Shown one piece after another: positions 8,584-16,781 of a stretch of 64,000 bases of DNA. Source of the DNA: an uncultured Croceitalea sp. GTDB lineage: Bacteria; Bacteroidota; Bacteroidia; Flavobacteriales; Flavobacteriaceae. The stretch's first letter is position 1. Each line of letters starts with the position of its first letter. A program made the position numbers and the translations under genes. Under the pieces are notes generated by a model, which worked only from the letters and a program-made list of their open reading frames with translations, was not told the DNA's origin and made no database searches. The stretch covers positions 1,878,654 to 1,942,653 of the forward strand of contig CANLXH010000001.1 of the NCBI GenBank assembly GCA_947495075.1. The letters are read 5' to 3'.

Positions 8584-8912
8584 ATTTCTAAATCTCGCTC
8601 TATTTCTTCCATCTCAATAATATCTTTAGCTTCTTGAATTGTTGGAACTAAACAAATTTCTTCTGGAGCATCATCATAATTTACTTTATCTGTAACCAAA
8701 ACAAAAGATTTTCTAGCGCCTCTGTGCTTATTTGATAAATCTAAAAATTCCAAGACATCGTTAGAACTAAGTTTCTCAAATGAAAATAAATTCACAACAA
8801 TATGGTCGTGCTTTATTTTATCATAAGCATTATTAAGATTTACTAAAAATGTATTTAAAGAAATATTTTCTTGAAAGACTATAGTTGTATTACCTTCTTT
8901 ATCAAAAATCAT
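8580..8912 (-). CDS. small cytosolic protein upstream of rnz, STAS-like
   Basis: The 110-residue protein has no signal peptide. An alternating strand/helix pattern (TTIVFQENISLNTFLVNLN, then DHIVVNLFSFEKLSSNDVLEFLDL) resembles STAS or anti-sigma-antagonist folds, with an acidic C-terminal tail. No phosphorylatable serine motif could be named with confidence. It sits 1 base after pyrB and overlaps rnz by 4 bases. Members of this family commonly precede rnz in Flavobacteriia. Function unknown. Confidence 0.7.
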   Translation of the reverse strand: MIFDKEGNTTIVFQENISLNTFLVNLNNAYDKIKHDHIVVNLFSFEKLSSNDVLEFLDLSNKHRGARKSFVLVTDKVNYDDAPEEICLVPTIQEAKDIIEMEEIERDLEI

Positions 8913-8913
8913 A

Positions 8914-9840
8914 TCACTTAATTTTAGAGGCTAATAAGTAGATAACTGCCATACGTATGGCAACTCCATTTTCTACTTGCTCTAAGATAATAGATTGATT
9001 TGAATCTGCCACATCACTTGTAATTTCTACTCCGCGATTTATTGGCCCTGGATGCATTATTACAATTTCTTTGTTCAAATTATCTAATAGTGTTTTATTT
9101 ACTCCAAATTGTTGAGTGTATTCTCGGGTTGTTGGAAAATAACTAACATCCATCCTTTCATTTTGAACTCGAAGCATATTAGCAACATCACACCATTCTA
9201 AAGCTTTTTTAAGATTAGTTTCCACTTCAACGCCTAAAGACTCAATGTATTTTGGAATAAGTGTTTTAGGTCCACAAACTTTTACATTTGCCCCTTGTAA
9301 TTTTAAGGCAAAAATGTTTGATAACGCTACTCTAGAGTGTAGTATATCACCAACAATTACCACATTTTTACTACCAACATCTCCTAGTTTTTCTTTTATA
9401 GAATAAGAATCTAATAAAGCTTGTGTTGGGTGTTCGTGCGCTCCATCACCTGCGTTAATGATAGATGCTTTTACATGTTTAGAAAGAAAGATACCAGCAC
9501 CAGGGTTAGGATGGCGCATTACAACCATATCAACTTTCATTGATAAAATATTATTCACCGTATCTATAAGTGTTTCTCCCTTTTTTACTGATGATTGGGA
9601 AGCAGAAAAGTTGATTACATCTGCCGAGAGTCTTTTTTCTGCTAACTCAAAAGAAAGCTTTGTACGCGTACTATTTTCAAAAAAGATATTTGCTATCGTA
9701 ATATCACGTAAGGTAGGAACCTTTTTAATAGAACGATTTATTACTTCTTTAAAGTGGTCGGCAGTCTCAAAAATGAGTTCAATATCTTTTTTATTCAGAT
9801 ACTTTATTCCCAATAAATGATTCACACTTAATTCACTCAT
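8914..9840 (-). CDS. pyrB: aspartate carbamoyltransferase catalytic subunit
   Basis: The 308-residue enzyme condenses carbamoyl phosphate with aspartate in the first committed step of pyrimidine synthesis. The carbamoyl-phosphate motif STRT (57-60), HPTQALLD and the C-terminal MHPGPINRGVEI are intact. It follows pyrR by 3 bases, so PyrR probably controls it. No pyrI regulatory-chain gene is next to it. Confidence 0.95.
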   Translation of the reverse strand: MSELSVNHLLGIKYLNKKDIELIFETADHFKEVINRSIKKVPTLRDITIANIFFENSTRTKLSFELAEKRLSADVINFSASQSSVKKGETLIDTVNNILSMKVDMVVMRHPNPGAGIFLSKHVKASIINAGDGAHEHPTQALLDSYSIKEKLGDVGSKNVVIVGDILHSRVALSNIFALKLQGANVKVCGPKTLIPKYIESLGVEVETNLKKALEWCDVANMLRVQNERMDVSYFPTTREYTQQFGVNKTLLDNLNKEIVIMHPGPINRGVEITSDVADSNQSIILEQVENGVAIRMAVIYLLASKIK

Positions 9841-9843
9841 TTC

Positions 9844-10383
9844 CTAATTGCTTACAAGATACACGGCATCTTCACCGTCATTCTCTTTCCACATTACTTT
9901 TACTTTTTCATCATTAATAGCATCTACTTGTCTACCACGATAATTAGGTTGTATAGGTAAATGTCTACTAAATCTTCTATCAATAAGAGTTAGTAGCTCA
10001 ATCTCTTCTGGTCTGCCAAATGATTGTATTGCGGTTAAGGCAGCACGAATACTTCTCCCTGTATACAAGACATCATCAATAAATACTACTTTTTTCTTTT
10101 CAACAAGAAAGTCAATTTTGGTTATATCTGCCTCTAAAATTTTATCTCCTCGTCTAAAATCATCTCTATAAAAAGTAATATCTAAAGACCCTAAATTTAC
10201 TTCCTTAACCTTATAGTCTTCTTTAAGTAGTTTTGTAAGTCTATTAGCCAAATAAATACCTCTTGGTTGAATTCCTATTAAAACTGTATTTGAAAAGTCT
10301 AGGTGGTTTTCTAATAACTGGCAAGCCAAACGATGAAGTATAATGTGTATTTCTTTGGCGAAAAGCAGTACTCTTTGACTCAT
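9844..10383 (-). CDS. pyrR: bifunctional pyr operon regulator / uracil phosphoribosyltransferase PyrR
   Basis: The 179-residue protein has the PRPP-binding motif VVFIDDVLYTGRSIRAAL (about 88-105) of type I phosphoribosyltransferases. PyrR binds pyr mRNA and UMP in Gram-positive bacteria; in Bacteroidota the regulatory role is less established. The ATG at 10383 is chosen over an upstream start at 10419, because MSQRVLLFAKEIH matches the family start and the upstream region holds the promoter and a hairpin. It is the first gene of the run reaching ppk1. Confidence 0.9.
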   Translation of the reverse strand: MSQRVLLFAKEIHIILHRLACQLLENHLDFSNTVLIGIQPRGIYLANRLTKLLKEDYKVKEVNLGSLDITFYRDDFRRGDKILEADITKIDFLVEKKKVVFIDDVLYTGRSIRAALTAIQSFGRPEEIELLTLIDRRFSRHLPIQPNYRGRQVDAINDEKVKVMWKENDGEDAVYLVSN

Positions 10384-10387
10384 AAAT

Positions 10388-10414
10388 TTCCGAATCTTTC
10401 GGAATACAAAAGTA
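10388..10414 (-). promoter_or_regulatory. pyrR promoter element and leader hairpin
   Basis: On the minus strand TACTTTTG (plus 10407-10414) fits TAnnTTTG. Directly downstream TTCCGAA-AGA-TTCGGAA (plus 10388-10404) forms a perfect 7-bp hairpin ending 4 bases before the ATG. The mRNA would start at or near the hairpin. Confidence 0.5.
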
Positions 10415-10449
10415 AACAATTCTTAATAAGGAGAGTATTATAGAAATAA

Positions 10450-10478
10450 AAAGCCCTTGATTATTAATCAAGGGCTTT
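10450..10478 (-). terminator. rho-independent terminator of rpsA
   Basis: The stem AAAGCCCTTGAT with its exact complement is followed on the minus strand by a T-rich tract. It lies 22 bases after the rpsA stop and separates rpsA from pyrR. Confidence 0.85.
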
Positions 10479-10499
10479 AAAATCTATTTACAAAAAAGA

Positions 10500-12362
10500 C
10501 TATTTTTTAGAGTCTGCCTCCATTTTGTCTTTTAATGCTTGTAGTGCAGAGTTTGCATCACCCAATGTAGGTGCAACTTCATCTGCAGACTTAGCCATCT
10601 TTTTCTTAGCAGCTTTCACGTTACGTTCTTCCTGCTCTCTAAATAAAGCTGTATGACTTGCTACTACTCGTTTGAAGTCTTTATTGAATTCAATAATCTT
10701 AAATTCAATCTCTTCTCCTTTAGTGATTTTCTTACCGTCTTCTTTTTCCATATGTCTAGATGGAATGAATCCAGTAATATCATCATTAAAAACAACGGTG
10801 GCACCTTTATCAACAATATCAGTTACAGCTGCTTTGTGAAGTGTTCCTTCAGCAAATTCATCTGCATATTTGTCCCAAGGGTTCTCTGTAGTCTGTTTGT
10901 GACCTAAACTAAGTTTTCTTCCTTCTACATCTAGCTCAAGAACTTCAACTTCTAAAGTATCACCAACATTTACAAATTCTGATGGATGCTTAATTTTCTT
11001 AGTCCAAGAAAGGTCTGAGATATAAATTAAACCATCTATACCTTCTTCCATTTCAACAAAAACACCAAAGTTGGTAAAGTTTCTAACGATACCTTTGTGT
11101 TTAGAACCTACAGGGTATTTTGTCGTAATATCAGTCCATGGGTCTGGAGTCATTTGCTTAATACCAAGGGACATCTTACGATCTTCTCTATCTAGTGTTA
11201 AAACAACTGCTTCAACCTCATCACCAACTTTTACAAAATCTTGTGCAGACCTTAAATGTGTTGACCATGACATTTCAGAAACATGGATTAGACCTTCAAC
11301 GCCTTCAGCAACCTCGATAAATGCACCATAATCAGCGATTACAACTACCTTACCTTTTACTTTGTCCCCTACTTTAATCTCATCACCTAGAGCATCCCAA
11401 GGGTGTTTCTCTAATTGCTTAAGACCTAATTGTATTCTAGATTTGTTATCATCAAAATCAAGGATTACCACATTAAGTTTCTGGTCTAGCTCAACAACCT
11501 CGTTCGGGTGATTGATTCTACTCCAAGAAAGATCTGTGATGTGAATTAATCCATCTACACCTCCAAGATCAATAAAGACACCGTAAGACGTTACATTCTT
11601 AACGATACCTTCAAGTACTTGACCTTTTTCAAGTTGACCGATGATTTCTTTTTTCTGTTCTTCGATATCCGCTTCGATTAGCGCTTTATGTGATACAACA
11701 ACGTTTTTAAATTCATGGTTAATCTTAACCACTTTAAATTCCATTGTCTTACTCACATATTGGTCGTAATCACGAATTGGCTTAACATCAATCTGAGAAC
11801 CTGGTAAGAAAGCTTCAATGCCAAACACATCGACAATCATACCCCCTTTAGTTCTACACTTAACGAAACCTTGAACAATTTCTTCTTTGTCATGAGCTGC
11901 ATTTACGCGATCCCATGCCATGATTGTTCTTGCTTTTCTGTGAGAAAGAACTAATTGCCCTGTTTTATCTTCACGAATGTCAATTAAAACTTCAACAGTA
12001 TCGCCAACTTTTAAATCTGGATTGTAACGAAACTCGTTTAACGAAATAACACCTTCAGATTTTGCGTTGATGTCGATAATTGCCTCACGGTCTGTCATAT
12101 GAACGACTTTCCCTTCAACAACCTCGGCATCTGCAGTATCTACAAAGTTTTCTGCAACAAGCTTCTCAAATTCTTCTAATTTAGAATCTTCAACACGCTC
12201 AATACCCTCTTCATACTTATCCCAATCAAAGTTATTCAAAAATTCTTGTGGGTCTTGTTTTGGAGTTTCCTCTTTTGGAGCTACCTCTTGTAGTGTTTCG
12301 GTAGCTGCCTCTGTAGCTTCAACAGCTTCTGCTGCTTTAGCCTTTTTTTTATCTTCAGCCAT
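10500..12362 (-). CDS. rpsA: 30S ribosomal protein S1
   Basis: The 620-residue protein carries six S1 RNA-binding repeats. The central ones show the typical phrases GVFIDLGGVDGLIHITDLSW, GAFIEVAEGVEGLIHVSEMSW and GVFVEMEEGIDGLIYISDLSW. An N-terminal tail rich in Ala, Glu and Lys precedes them. S1 helps mRNA bind to the 30S subunit. The ATG at 12362 (MAEDKKKAKA) is preferred over an upstream in-frame start at 12389. It is monocistronic, with a full-consensus promoter about 115 bases upstream and a strong terminator. Confidence 0.97.
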   Translation of the reverse strand: MAEDKKKAKAAEAVEATEAATETLQEVAPKEETPKQDPQEFLNNFDWDKYEEGIERVEDSKLEEFEKLVAENFVDTADAEVVEGKVVHMTDREAIIDINAKSEGVISLNEFRYNPDLKVGDTVEVLIDIREDKTGQLVLSHRKARTIMAWDRVNAAHDKEEIVQGFVKCRTKGGMIVDVFGIEAFLPGSQIDVKPIRDYDQYVSKTMEFKVVKINHEFKNVVVSHKALIEADIEEQKKEIIGQLEKGQVLEGIVKNVTSYGVFIDLGGVDGLIHITDLSWSRINHPNEVVELDQKLNVVILDFDDNKSRIQLGLKQLEKHPWDALGDEIKVGDKVKGKVVVIADYGAFIEVAEGVEGLIHVSEMSWSTHLRSAQDFVKVGDEVEAVVLTLDREDRKMSLGIKQMTPDPWTDITTKYPVGSKHKGIVRNFTNFGVFVEMEEGIDGLIYISDLSWTKKIKHPSEFVNVGDTLEVEVLELDVEGRKLSLGHKQTTENPWDKYADEFAEGTLHKAAVTDIVDKGATVVFNDDITGFIPSRHMEKEDGKKITKGEEIEFKIIEFNKDFKRVVASHTALFREQEERNVKAAKKKMAKSADEVAPTLGDANSALQALKDKMEADSKK

Positions 12363-12476
12363 TTGCTGATTAATATTTGTATTCCGCAATTTTTACAAGA
12401 GTTAAGCGCTGACCACGGAAGTAGTTATAATTATACTTATCCCTTTTTTCTCTTGATTATTCGCTAAAAAGGAGCG

Positions 12477-12507
12477 CAAAAATACAATTAAATTGTTGTT
12501 TTACAAA
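12477..12507 (-). promoter_or_regulatory. rpsA promoter (-33 TTTG, -7 TATTTTTG)
   Basis: On the minus strand TTTG (12507-12504), a 19-base spacer and TATTTTTG (12484-12477) give an exact match to the Bacteroidota consensus TTTG-N19-TAnnTTTG. The leader to the rpsA ATG would be about 110 bases. The rest of 12363-12620 holds no gene that I can see. Confidence 0.75.
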
Positions 12508-12620
12508 GTATTAAATATCAAGCTAGCTTATTTCTTAATCTTTACTGGAAATTTAAGGCAAAATGTGACTTTTATAGCTATATTGTTTCATATTTATAAC
12601 CATTAAAATTAAAGACAATT

Positions 12621-13001
12621 ATGAGTGCTAAAGCAAAATATCAAGCAGTGTTAGATTTAGGTCAGCAGCTTGGAATCAAAAATGGAGACGTTTCTGAAGA
12701 AGGTGGTGTTTTAAAGATAAAAGGTGAAGCAAATACACCTTATGAAAAAGATTTACTTTGGGATAAAATTAAGCAACTAGGTGGCGAAAATGCTTCTGAT
12801 GTTAAAGCGAATATTACTGTAAGTGATGATTCCGTATACCATAGACATACTGTTGCCAGCGGAGAATCTTTAAGCAAAATTGCAAAACAGTATTATGGTG
12901 ATGCGATGAAGTACACTAAAATTTTTGATGCTAACACTAACATCTTAAAAAATCCAGATGTAATTCATCCAGACCAAGTTTTGGTGATTCCTAATATTTA
13001 A
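12621..13001 (+). CDS. LysM peptidoglycan-binding domain protein (BON-LysM, Kbp-like)
   Basis: The 126-residue protein has an N-terminal region resembling a BON domain (about 15-65) and a C-terminal LysM domain (about 73-124: YHRHTVASGESLSKIAKQYYGDAMKYTKIFDAN through HPDQVLVIP). The architecture matches the E. coli potassium-binding protein Kbp (YgaU). There is no signal peptide, also like Kbp, so a cytoplasmic role is possible despite the LysM domain. The gene is monocistronic and followed by a strong terminator. Confidence 0.85.
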   Translation: MSAKAKYQAVLDLGQQLGIKNGDVSEEGGVLKIKGEANTPYEKDLLWDKIKQLGGENASDVKANITVSDDSVYHRHTVASGESLSKIAKQYYGDAMKYTKIFDANTNILKNPDVIHPDQVLVIPNI

Positions 13002-13021
13002 GGAATAGCCGTTATAAAAGT

Positions 13022-13053
13022 AAAAATGCCGATGATAAATCATCGGCATTTTT
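13022..13053 (+). terminator. rho-independent terminator after the LysM gene
   Basis: AAAATGCCGATGAT pairs exactly with ATCATCGGCATTTT across an AA loop, followed by T residues; it lies 20 bases after the stop. Confidence 0.9.
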
Positions 13054-13164
13054 ATTGTTTTTCATAGTATCTAATTCATGACAAAGCTTTCATATCATTT
13101 TATAAAATAAATCCATAGAAATTACTTCTCTTATCTAATTAAGCGTAAAAATTTTAATATTTTG

Positions 13165-14022
13165 TCATTGGTAATTTCTTGAATACACCTTGTCTTCCTC
13201 TAAAAATTCCGACTTCTCTCCGGAATCAATTAAAAATCTAGTTTTTATAGTTTCCCTTTCCTCCATTTTCTGTAGATAAACTACCAGATGTAAATGTGGA
13301 CCAGAACTCCAACCAACATTTCCGCTATAACCAATCAATTCTGCTTTTTTGACCTTGTCTCCTTTTTTAACTGTACTACCATCCTTTTTTATATGGGTAT
13401 ACTCTGCAAATGTACCGTCAGTGTGGTATATCAATATATAATTATTGAACTTAGCACATATTTTTTCCAAACAGGCAATATCGTTGTTCTCAATCACCTT
13501 AACTATAACACCATCTCTAATAGCCATGATTGGTGTATTCAAGGGCATGCCAAAATCCAATGCATTTTTATCTTGGTGTGAGAATGACCCATTATATCCT
13601 TGAACCACCTCAAAACTTTCCGTTGAAGCATAAGGGAGATAGTATTCATAATCTTTATCATATTTTTTTGTATTATTCTTTCCAAAGTTGGTAGCATAAT
13701 TGTACGAAAAACTGTAAGGGAAATTTTTATTTTCCACTTCTAAATCGGTTATAGGTATTTTACGGTTTGCTTTAACAGTATGTACTCGATTGTTCCCTCT
13801 TACGACTCGTAGGTTATTGGTATTGAAGTTTAATTTTACCATTATGGGACAATACTCTTTATTTTCCGCATAAACGGTATATCCCCTTTCAGATTTGGTA
13901 TAAGTGATTTCAACATCAGGTTGCGCATTCCCTGCATTATAGCTTAAAATTACTATTATACAGCAGATAAATTTTACTATTTCTTTAAACTTGGGTGTGT
14001 CCAATATGCGCTTTTTTGTCAT
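13165..14022 (-). CDS. M23 family metallopeptidase (secreted)
   Basis: The 285-residue protein has a signal peptide-like segment (FICCIIVILSYNAGNAQ, about 18-34), a beta-rich N-terminal region and a C-terminal peptidase_M23 (LytM) domain. The zinc ligands are in HQDKNALDFG and GPHLHLVVY, so the domain looks active. Such enzymes cleave peptide cross-bridges in peptidoglycan. The 282 bases upstream (14023-14304) hold no gene that I can see. It lies beside the effector-like island but has no visible link to it. Confidence 0.88.
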   Translation of the reverse strand: MTKKRILDTPKFKEIVKFICCIIVILSYNAGNAQPDVEITYTKSERGYTVYAENKEYCPIMVKLNFNTNNLRVVRGNNRVHTVKANRKIPITDLEVENKNFPYSFSYNYATNFGKNNTKKYDKDYEYYLPYASTESFEVVQGYNGSFSHQDKNALDFGMPLNTPIMAIRDGVIVKVIENNDIACLEKICAKFNNYILIYHTDGTFAEYTHIKKDGSTVKKGDKVKKAELIGYSGNVGWSSGPHLHLVVYLQKMEERETIKTRFLIDSGEKSEFLEEDKVYSRNYQ

Positions 14023-14304
14023 TCTATTTTATGGAATCACGTAAATAATCTAACATATAAAATTAGATGTCTGATAAAACAGCCATTTTTATCTCTAGTC
14101 TATGCAAAACCAATATAACTAATTTACTTGTTTTGATTTGAAATGATTAATTTTTTATGTGAGCATCTTGTATTAAAATCAGGGGCGATGCTTAAAAAAT
14201 ATAACGTGTAAGACTTTATTATAAATATACTAAAGCCTATGTTTATCATTAAGCTTTTGCTCATCTACCAATATAGTAGGGTATAGCGGTTTATATTTTG
14301 TTAT

Positions 14305-14658
14305 TTATTGAATGCTATAGCTTACAAAAATTTCACCCTTATCGGCTTTGTAAGGGTCAAATTGAAATCCTACAGGTCCGCCTCCATAGTAATCGAGATT
14401 CCAACCGTCCCTAAATTTTCCAATATATTTTTTCTCTACACCTCCAAAAATTATCCTTATGGTATCGTTCGATTTACCTTCAATTTCTAATATCTGTATA
14501 GCATAAGAAGATCTAAAAGGTATATCACTATGAGGGTTCGGGAATAAGGTATCATATTTTTGAGTGGAGAAATCGGTGATTTTCATGGAGTTTGATTTTT
14601 TACTACATGATAATAACAATATTGATAGTATCAGCAAAACAAAGTATACCTTTTTCAT
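14305..14658 (-). CDS. small lipoprotein paired with the DUF6973-like fragment
   Basis: The 117-residue protein begins with a lipoprotein signal, MKKVYFVLLILSILLLSCSKK, with the lipobox Cys at 18. The mature part is short and beta-rich (IRIIFGGVEKKYIGKFRDGWNLDYYGGGP) with no named domain. Its ATG comes 2 bases after the stop of the upstream C-terminal fragment, so the two were probably made as a pair. By position it is a candidate immunity protein, which is an inference. No homologous family was recognised. Confidence 0.65.
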   Translation of the reverse strand: MKKVYFVLLILSILLLSCSKKSNSMKITDFSTQKYDTLFPNPHSDIPFRSSYAIQILEIEGKSNDTIRIIFGGVEKKYIGKFRDGWNLDYYGGGPVGFQFDPYKADKGEIFVSYSIQ

Positions 14659-14660
14659 TA

Positions 14661-14888
14661 TTACTCATTTGTTTTAATTAGAACTGATTGGTGAGTTGCA
14701 CGGCAATCTGAATCTTGATTGCTAATATATCTTAATTCATCATTATTCAACTTATCCATAATGGCTTGTGGTAAATCATCACTATCAGAAATTCCAACAC
14801 TACGCCCTAAGGCATTATTGAATAAATCCATGGCTTTTTCCTTTCCCTGAAAGGCATAGGTATGTGACTTTTCTTCATCTGCAGGTGT
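14661..14888 (-). pseudogene. orphan C-terminal module, DUF6973-like
   Basis: An open frame of 75 codons runs from just after a TAG (plus 14889-14891) to a TAA at 14661, without a good start codon. The segment AMDLFNNALGRSVGIS and the following helix-rich part resemble the C-terminal half of DUF6973-type domains found at the ends of Bacteroidota secreted toxins; this is recalled, not searched. The missing N-terminal half and carrier mark it as a displaced or decayed cassette. It is followed after 2 bases by a lipoprotein gene. Confidence 0.5.
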
Positions 14889-14923
14889 CTAATGCTCTAC
14901 TAAAAAGTCTCAAAACTATATAA

Positions 14924-15502
14924 TCAATGTATACCCTTGATTAATCTGTAGGTAATCCAAATTACTTTTCTCTTCTCAGGGTAGCAGCTGGAATAATCTA
15001 TTAAGTTCAAAAGCGTCACATAATAATCACTTCCTTTTTCATGCCATGCAAATTCAATACAATTTTCTAATCCGTAGTTCTTATAATATTCTAGATTCCC
15101 TTCTACTGGTAAATAAGGAGTAGATTTAGGAATTATGGTATAAGGCGTACCATAGTAATTGATTAAATCATAAAAAATATTATTATCAACGTAAGGTACT
15201 TCAAATTTAAAACGCTCGATGAAAAATGGTGTTTCTTCCTTGTTGTAAAGACCAAGACTTGTAACCTTATGTCCCAAAAAAGTCAAAGATTCTCCTTCAT
15301 ATATTAAATTATACCTAAATTGACCTAATAATTTTTGTGCATTACAAGGGGTGGTTTCAACAAATAAATCTGTTAAATCTTCAATATTTCTATTTAATAT
15401 TTTGTTGTCAATTTTAAATGACTTTTTATAATCCATATCAATAGATTGAGAGTTTGCAAATAAACTATAACCAACGCAAATAAAAAATATGATATTTTTC
15501 AT
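14924..15502 (-). CDS. secreted protein of unknown function, partner of the second module
   Basis: The 192-residue protein starts with a signal peptide (MKNIIFFICVGYSLFANSQS). The mature part has no recognised domain; it is aromatic-rich and contains Cys residues in TTPCNAQ, ENCIEF and SSCYPE that could form disulfides in the periplasm. It begins 9 bases after the stop of the second C-terminal module (15512), the same layout as the other two pairs, so a role as the cognate protective protein is inferred only from position. Confidence 0.6.
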   Translation of the reverse strand: MKNIIFFICVGYSLFANSQSIDMDYKKSFKIDNKILNRNIEDLTDLFVETTPCNAQKLLGQFRYNLIYEGESLTFLGHKVTSLGLYNKEETPFFIERFKFEVPYVDNNIFYDLINYYGTPYTIIPKSTPYLPVEGNLEYYKNYGLENCIEFAWHEKGSDYYVTLLNLIDYSSCYPEKRKVIWITYRLIKGIH

Positions 15503-15511
15503 TACTAGTAA

Positions 15512-15961
15512 TTATTGATCACAATTTCCATATCCAAAAATTTCAGTACTGAACGGAGTTATTTCACCAGTAAAACCAAGTGGGGGCTCCAAATTTACTT
15601 TTCCTCCATTTTCTTCAAATTCGTCTTTTATATATTCCAACAGTTTTTGTTCCATAGCAGTATGAGATGTTTGACATGGATTATTATTTTTATACCATAT
15701 ATCGAAAGCCTTAAAAGCTTCATGTAAGTAAGCTGCTGATTCTACTTTAGTACTACCAGAATTAATACCATAAATATGATTTATTGGTAATTGAAAATAC
15801 AATGGCTGTGTAAACATGCCCCAATCAAAACCAGTACAATCCCAACTAAACACTGTAAATAATTCACGCGCCCCTATTACTGCAGCTGTTTGCCAATTTG
15901 TATTCCCTACTCTAGAATACTCAAAAACTTTTGCAGCTTGGTGGGTTTTCTTCCACAACAT
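15512..15961 (-). CDS. C-terminal module of the second cassette, unknown domain
   Basis: A 149-codon frame encodes a compact sequence with Trp, Cys and Tyr (NTNWQTAAVIGARELF, FDIWYKNNNPCQTSHTAMEQ) and no signal peptide. It overlaps, in another frame, the end of the linker segment at 15921-16214. The two look like one original reading split by a single-base change in the A-run near 15945. Homology was not recognised. The first ATG of this frame lies exactly at the junction and may not be a real start. Confidence 0.45.
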   Translation of the reverse strand: MLWKKTHQAAKVFEYSRVGNTNWQTAAVIGARELFTVFSWDCTGFDWGMFTQPLYFQLPINHIYGINSGSTKVESAAYLHEAFKAFDIWYKNNNPCQTSHTAMEQKLLEYIKDEFEENGGKVNLEPPLGFTGEITPFSTEIFGYGNCDQ

Positions 15962-16214
15962 TAATCAGGCAACTATCTCCAGTTGGCGATAAGACATACC
16001 CGTTGCCACCACCACTGGAGCCGCTACCGTTATTATCCTCCTCTTCATCAGGGTCACTGCCGTTGCTCACGTTGCAATCTACTGTGATATCAATGTTCGT
16101 GATATAGAAAACGCCGTTATGTTCCAAGCCAGCATACGATATGCTGCGATATAAAATAGTTAGGGGCATACTATTACCGCAAAACCCTCTACCGCTGTCA
16201 GGTGGTGGGTGCAC
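15921..16214 (-). pseudogene. second cassette: partial copy of the lipoprotein linker region
   Basis: The 97-codon frame from a GTG at 16214 reads RSISYAGLEHNGVFYITNID, then the linker NGSDPDEEEDNNGSGSSGGG, then YVLSPTGDSCL. These parallel SVSYAGLSQAGVFYITNINI, the same linker and FILSPQGDGCL in the lead lipoprotein. The lipoprotein N-terminus is missing, and the frame ends right where the 15512-15961 frame begins. It is therefore a displaced partial duplicate carrying a different C-terminal module. It starts 3 bases after the preceding gene's stop. Confidence 0.6.
15999..16064. repeat. 66-bp direct repeat, copy 2 (linker region)
   Basis: This segment matches 17505-17570 with one mismatch (C against T at 16013/17519), including 50 identical bases at 16015-16064. 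It encodes the NGSDPDEEEDNNGSGSS part of the linker in both copies. Confidence 0.9.
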
Positions 16215-16216
16215 TT

Positions 16217-16771
16217 TTATTCTTCCACTTTTTCAAGTATCATTTCCGTAGGTACGGAAAACCCTTCTGGTGGTTCTACATATGTGGAAACATCTGGAAT
16301 AAAAAGCAACTGTTCCCTTTCATACCGACCAAGCGTCCACTTTGCTTTAGTTTTATCCCCCCCATTCAAAAAAGTCATCCTAGCCGTACCATATTTACCG
16401 TATTCAGCATCCCAAAAATTAATCATTAAAATATTCTCACCTCTATGTTCCATATACGAGAAAGAATTCTTTTCTTCGGGGTTATCAGGTTCCATCGTTG
16501 AAATGGTATTTGTTATTAAACTATCATTTACGGTATAAGAATAGTATCCTTTCACAATATCCATCCCGTAGTCTCCGGCGATAACTCGTCTAGGGACAAA
16601 AACAAGTTTGAAAATATTATTATTATCGACCCAATTCCAAGTACCTATATAATCGTTCAATCTGGCATCTCTATGGTATTCCTTACCATTTTTTTTAATA
16701 ATCTGTTTCTGCGCTTGAATTACTTGTAAAAACGAAGTAATTGTCAATAGTATCATGAAATATTTTTTCAT
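16217..16771 (-). CDS. secreted DUF6705-like protein, partner of the lead lipoprotein
   Basis: The 184-residue protein has a signal peptide (MKKYFMILLTITSFLQVIQAQ). The mature part contains LNDYIGTWNWVDNNNIFKLVF and ends GFSVPTEMILEKVEE, which resembles DUF6705-type lipocalin-like proteins of flavobacteria (recalled family, not searched). The ATG at 16771 is chosen because the signal peptide starts there. It lies 10 bases after the stop of the lead gene, so it is probably cotranscribed and may be its protective partner. Confidence 0.6.
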   Translation of the reverse strand: MKKYFMILLTITSFLQVIQAQKQIIKKNGKEYHRDARLNDYIGTWNWVDNNNIFKLVFVPRRVIAGDYGMDIVKGYYSYTVNDSLITNTISTMEPDNPEEKNSFSYMEHRGENILMINFWDAEYGKYGTARMTFLNGGDKTKAKWTLGRYEREQLLFIPDVSTYVEPPEGFSVPTEMILEKVEE

Positions 16772-16781
16772 AGTCATATTT

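Noticed and set aside
14023-14304. The gap upstream of the M23 peptidase as a hidden gene or RNA
   Set aside because: No frame of useful length, no strong hairpin and no known RNA motif was found on either strand.
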